Assembly (NCBI GenBank): GCA_965153455.1
Contig: OZ234495.1
Location: forward strand, 5,270,001-5,334,000
Direction of reading: 5' to 3'
From: Sphagnum compactum
Taxonomy: Eukaryota; Bryophyta; Sphagnopsida; Sphagnales
DNA length: 64,000 nt
Below are positions 58,691 through 64,000 of the stretch, in pieces. A program made the position numbers and the translations under genes. Numbering within the stretch: the first letter of the stretch is position 1; the number at the start of each line of letters is the position of its first letter. The notes under the pieces are model-generated. The model was given only the letters and a program-made list of their open reading frames with translations. It searched no databases and was not told the DNA's origin.

Positions 58691-61600
58691 TTAATATGGT
58701 GATGTTAGAATGTTTTTCCTCATAGTGTGGCAACTTGGTCCCATTATTTCCAAAAAGCAATCATTTGTATCATTCATACCTCCATTTTTTTGGGTCAACA
58801 AGATGTGAAAATTCACCCCACAAAGAACACTTATTTTGAGGGAAAAGTTAAAGACTTTTGAATGTAATATGTTTTTCAAACCAACCCACATTTGGAAAAC
58901 AAACCCAACATGGTGCTATCACCACATATGCGACCAAGTTATTACCATGTCAATTTCATGCCCTTTTTTCCACATAAACTTTAATCAATTTAGAAAATCA
59001 TAAGATAAGTTCTTTACTTCAAAATAAGTCACCTTAAGACTCTAACCTAAAAATACATGAACTCTCAACAACAATGTAAAATTTGTATGTTTCAAACTTC
59101 CATATTATTTTGGCCAATGGTTTTTAACAATTTAAAACTCATGAGGCATCAAGATCAAAATTATTATGAAATTCACAAATTGAATTTGAAAAATTCATGA
59201 TGGACATATAAAAGTTGTTGAAAGAAGCATATTGAAGTTTATCTCATTTAATTCAAATATCCATATTGAATACATGCATACAAATTTGTTTCAATTTAGT
59301 TGATTTTAATAAATAATGTATTGAATAATTCACTTGTTACATTCAATGACAATTGAAAGGTTTTAAGGATGTAATGAACCAAAAGATAAAACATGTTTCA
59401 TAGACATCTTACGCTAATTCCCTTGGGTTTTTTCACCTCATCCCATTGAAATGTTATTTCAAAATTTAACATCAAAGACTAGGACAGTTTTCGACTACAT
59501 GTTCTGATTTTGCTCATGCCATCATGTATTCTACATGATTGTGCACGATTAGTTATTTTTAGTCATCATTGTGACCACATGACGAAGGTAGCTCAAGGAA
59601 CATTTATCATATTGACACCATTTAAGCAAAAAACTAAATAAGAAATTGAAAGCCCAACTTTAAAAGATGAGATAAAGATGATTAGAATTTCCACTTGCAC
59701 TCAAATATAGGTTGCGAAAAGTTTTTCCAACATGAGATTGTGTCATAGTGACACCAATTTGACCAATAATTATATCAAACCATAAATCAAATAAAATTTA
59801 ACTATTTAATTTATAGTGGAGTAATTGAACACATTACAATGAAAAGTCTTAAGTAATTCAAATTAATGTATTCTTTACATTCTTAAACAATTACAAAACA
59901 ATATGCAATTTGACATTCAAGACACGTCAAATTAATTTAAACATGATATTTGAAATCTTTCATTTGAATTAAGCACATTATTTGAGTTTATTTCCCAAGT
60001 TCAAAACATTTGAAATACATGTAATGTCTTTGAATTTGAAATAATGAGATTACAAGAAAATTTTAATCTGATTTAATTATTTAAAATAGAAATATACATT
60101 TAAATTTAAATTCCAAATCAGAACTAGTGTGGCCTGTGCCATTGGCCCAAGTGTTATCACGTCCTCAACTGATTTTTTCTTCCAAAACCTGGTTTTTTGG
60201 AATTTATTTGAATTTTCAGCAGCAGAAATCATTTAAAAATCAATATCTCCCACATTGTGAATCCAAATCTTACCAAACAAATTCCATCAAATTCTGCTCA
60301 TCAAGATCTTTCCAAGAACACCAAAGGCACATTCCAATTCCTCCAAAATTTTCAGCTACAATTTAATTTAATTTGCATTGATAAAATCATTCATTATTCA
60401 AGAACTTTTGCACCGCAAGTCCAAACGCCATGAAACCAAGTTGATGCACCCCTCCTTGTTTGAAGCATCCTGGTTTGGTGGATCTCATAAGTACAAAACA
60501 AAACAAAACAAACAAACTACTTTGCTTCATAGATAGAGTTAAGAATTATGTTTGACTTATTGGAACAATTGTTCAAAATCCCTATAATGCTTTACGTTCC
60601 AAATTAAAAATGAAATTAAATGTGCAATTGCATAATTTTTGTTATTGAGTTATGTAATTAGACATGTGAAATTGATTTCATTATAAAAATTCATAATGTT
60701 GAAGGTTTGAATTAGATATGTTTATATTTATGCAATCACATTATTAATCAATTGTGGTTGGATGGTTATAATGTTTGTTGGCAATTATAGAGGTGAAACA
60801 TTCAAGTTTTCATGAGTTGACTTGCATGAATATATGATTATGTCAACATAGTTGTGTGAAGTGGTTGAACTATTGAAGTAAATTTTTTAACTATTAAAAA
60901 AAAAAAACCCAAGGTCATTGAACGTTTAATTATAATCAAAATGATTATATATACATATTAGTATTCAGCCATGTCCTTTGACTTTTTATTATACGCACAC
61001 ACACACACCCACATTGACATAGTGGGTGTTTCCATGGTACACTGTAAATAAAAAGTAGTCATATCTATGTGTCTCTATAAATATTTGGAGAAGTTTTTTT
61101 TTGAAAATGTGTAATTAAAGGTAGATAACATCCTAAATTGTCCTACTATTGTGAAATTGATGCAAATATCAACACTTCAATTGTCAATTGGAATACCTTT
61201 TTAATTTACAATAGTGTGTCACAAACACTACAATGTATGAAAAAGACTAAAAAATATTAATGGGAATTTGTCCATAAAACTTTGCACATACAAAGAGACC
61301 ATCATAATGAATAATATCCCACATCATAATTTTCAATTTGTCATAAAATCAAGAAGTTTATATTAAATGATACAAAAATATTTAGTAGTACATTATGTTA
61401 TTGTAATGTTGATGATTATGATATTTTAAAATTGTAAAATGTTCTTCACTAAAGATGTAGTTGGGTTGAGCACATTGTTTTTATCATTTTACAAAAATAA
61501 AGTGAAAATTTAAAATTAATGAAAATCGGTATTCTACTATTAAATAAGGTGTCTTAAACAACATTTATAAAATTATTGGTGTACACTTGCATAAAGACAC

Positions 61601-62750
61601 AATTATGAATCAATTTCATATTCATGATTTATATAATTGGTCTTATTTTTAAAACCCAAATCAATTTAATGTGATTTCTAAAAGAATTCAAAGTGAATGA
61701 AATTTTACATGGTATTACTTTTGATATTATATGTACTTCTAGTTTTGACAAAAAATGTGTACACTATACCATGGAAACACCCTAGTTGTGTGTGCCATGT
61801 TAAAGTTGACATCTCTAAATGGACTATCTAAATGGACATATAGTCATGTGTGTCATATACAAGTACAAAATCAATCGTGGATCTAGTTATAGATCCATGT
61901 TTTAGACATACTAGTCCATTCAAACTTATATAATCCTAATGATTGAAAATGGATTAAATGAAAAAAATGTCTTCCAACTAGATTGAATGAAATTGTCTAT
62001 AATTGGTGTGTTCATATATATAGATCACTCTTTATGGAATGCAACCAAGGGGCAATTGGTGTTTCGATATACTAGCAAAACCAAACATTATTATAATAAT
62101 CAATATGATGATCAATTTGGTTTTAGTCTTACTAACATGCATGAATGGTCTAAATATGTACCAAGCTTGGGCTTGCTAATCCATAGGTTCTCAAGGTACT
62201 TTCTACACATTAGTATACTGTAATTTTGAGGACTTATAAGTTTTTAACCAATGTGAAAATGGGATTGCAATTTAAAACAATATTAAATCCTTAATAGGTG
62301 TAAGTTAAAGCTTCATATTTTGGAAGCATTCACAATTAGATCATTAGTTCAAATCTATTTTGAGTTCATACATTTTGAAAAAAAATTGGTTGAATTGATT
62401 GAAGTTCATACTAGGTATGCATTTGAAAGTGTAGTTTTTTTGTGGTGAATAAGAAAATTCCTATGAATCACATGTCAAGTTATCTTCGAAACATGTTTTA
62501 TTGGCTTGAAGGTGGTAAGGCTAGTTCATTTGTTCATTCATTGGAACATTAAGATGGGCAATTTTCATGCTATTGCATACTTCAAATTATATCTTTTCAT
62601 CAAAAGTAAGATTTTTTGTCAATATTATCTCCCAAGAGCACTACTTGCAATGTGGTGTTAAAAGATGTTATAAATGGAAATTTTTGATATTTTTTTATAA
62701 TTTTTTTCCATGTGATTCCATTGATTTAATAAAGTCCATATAGTAATCCT
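58691..62750. other. AT-rich stretch without supported coding
   Basis: No gene or recognisable element on either strand. A short (CA)n tract lies near 60997-61008, and an A run near 60895-60907. Confidence 0.5.
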
Positions 62751-63540
62751 CATTTTGGGTCTCATTTTATCATTCATCCTCCCTTTTGAGCTATAGATAA
62801 AGTTCATCAAAGTGAAGATCTATCTTTGAAACTAAGGATGACCATCCACAAGTTATCACCATAGTTTCTATTTTAACCACATTACAATCTACTTAGATTA
62901 CCACCATATAGGTTAAGGGGCTACTTAGAGTAGGGGCCCTACTAAGTTAGGACCTACCTAGGGATTACATATAGTTTACTTATGAATATTCTAAGGAGAC
63001 TACTTATGTTAGGTGCTACCTAAGGCCAACCTAAAGGGTGGGCATTATCTACAACATATTTTAAGGCTACCTACAATCTATATAGGGACTATAAGTTCAC
63101 GTAAAGGTGTTAAGGGAACATTGGTTATAGTAGGTTAATAGTGAATAGTTAGAACATTAGTGGTTTTTATTTTTGAATTTTTTTGCAAAGGACGTTTTTT
63201 AATTATTTATCTTTAATGTTGGGTTTTGGATCATTGTATGTTTATGTATCTTTTATTTTTTGTTGTGGAAACATATTTCTGGAATTTTTTTTAAAAAACC
63301 GAATTTCAATTTTGTTTTGTAAATATGTTTTGAATTCATGTTTAGCAAGTAGTTGTTACATCTACATTATTTATGTTTTTGTAGTTTTTATACAGTATTG
63401 TATGATGTATTTTTAAATTCAATTTTATTTTGTGATTATAATTTTTAGTAAAGATCTTATAATAGAGACTAGTACTTACCAAAGGGTTATCAAAAGCCTA
63501 CATAGGGTGTTAGATAGGGTTTGCACAAGGGGCTATTGGG
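62751..63540 (+). repeat. Second copy of the TACCTAAGG-rich element, opposite orientation
   Basis: 62760-62850 matches the reverse complement of 7440-7560, and 62895-63080 holds the same 'gggctacttag', 'gacctacctaggg' and 'gtgctacctaagg' strings as 6550-7400. 63440-63540 holds a few more ('ttaccaaagggtta', 'cctacatagggtg'). About 63140-63430 is AT-rich and unlike the rest. Non-coding. Confidence 0.6.
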
Positions 63541-64000
63541 TGAAAACACACTACAATGACCTTTTTTAATGTAATCACACATGTAATGTTTTCATGGGTG
63601 AATGTTTTTGCACCTAAACCATGTCAAAATTAAAAAAAGTTCACATTGTTTTGCACATCATGGTAAAACATAAAATTAATTAAAAATTACAATGTATACA
63701 TCATGTATTTAGTTGATTTTGAACTTTTGAAAAGTAAAAAATAACAATTAACCATTTGGAAGTTGGAAAGTTAAAGAGAAACTTTCATTTGGGGGCCACC
63801 AAAATGATGCAACAATATATATTAATAATGTTTTGCCTCAATAGATGATCCAACAAATAGATGTTAACATTTTTTTGTCTCAAACTTGGTCCCAACCACT
63901 AGGGTAGAAAAAGTCCAAAATTAATTAAATACATGTTATATTATCATGGTAGGTTAAAAATTTATTTGTACAAAAATAACATTTATAATTTTTATTATAT
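63541..64000. other. AT-rich end of window
   Basis: No gene or recognisable repeat seen. Confidence 0.5.

Noticed and set aside
1-64000. CRISPR arrays, bacterial operons, rRNA genes and intact tRNA genes
   Set aside because: No repeat-spacer pattern, no Shine-Dalgarno-linked gene strings, no rRNA-like sequence and no foldable tRNA; spliced genes and plant transposons show this is a plant nuclear sequence.

Overview
This window reads as nuclear DNA of a land plant with a large, repeat-rich genome. The genes have GT-AG introns in plant-type proteins. The spaces between genes run to tens of kilobases and are AT-rich, with many decayed transposons of plant families and minisatellites. I see no bacterial features such as operons, Shine-Dalgarno sites or CRISPR. 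A fern, other seed-free plant or gymnosperm would fit the size and style; fern is my best guess, but the sequence does not settle it.

Three spliced genes can be modelled. (1) A tRNA m1G9 methyltransferase of the Trm10 family, plus strand, 1333-3350, three exons. It has an organelle-transit-like N-terminal extension and a decayed tandem duplication of the start of its second exon. (2) An unrecognised six-exon gene, minus strand, 12390-9558: a helical N-terminal half with faint likeness to plant MLKL/DUF1221 bundles, joined to a beta-rich, glycine-rich C-terminal half. Its first exon is uncertain. (3) A 722-residue MA3-domain translation regulator (PDCD4-like, plant MRF/ECIP1 family), minus strand, 41242-38209, five exons, with all junctions in phase and four MA3 domains intact.

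The rest is mobile-element remains and tandem repeats. In order: a Ty1/copia remnant (4.95-6.1 kb, minus); a degenerate TACCTAAGG-type array (6.55-7.56 kb) with a relative in opposite orientation at 62.7-63.5 kb; several minisatellites (9.06, 10.2, 14.8, 16.8, 18.2, 28.7 and 48.1 kb); a frame-broken hAT transposase (18.6-20.9 kb, plus); two copies of one non-LTR retrotransposon family that I infer carries a C-terminal restriction-like endonuclease (24.5-26.06 kb minus, 5'-truncated; 33.3-36.6 kb plus); a GC-rich LTR-like insertion inside the second copy (about 35.05-35.89 kb); a satellite-like array of about 275-281 bp units (43.5-45.6 kb); a PIF/Harbinger transposase pseudogene (48.06-47.2 kb, minus) beside a telomere-like minisatellite; and two tRNA-like, SINE-like heads (49.8 and 53.26 kb). 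A five-copy dispersed repeat, called family A here, recurs at 13.6, 17.4, 23.9, 42.7 and 58.6 kb.

The three genes show no obvious joint function. Two of them act in translation or tRNA maturation, but they lie 35 kb apart, so this is probably chance. From about 54 to 62.7 kb I find nothing beyond AT-rich sequence and one family A copy. I do not see a convincing new multi-gene system. The best leads are the unrecognised six-exon gene, the duplicated Trm10 exon and the unexplained repeat families.
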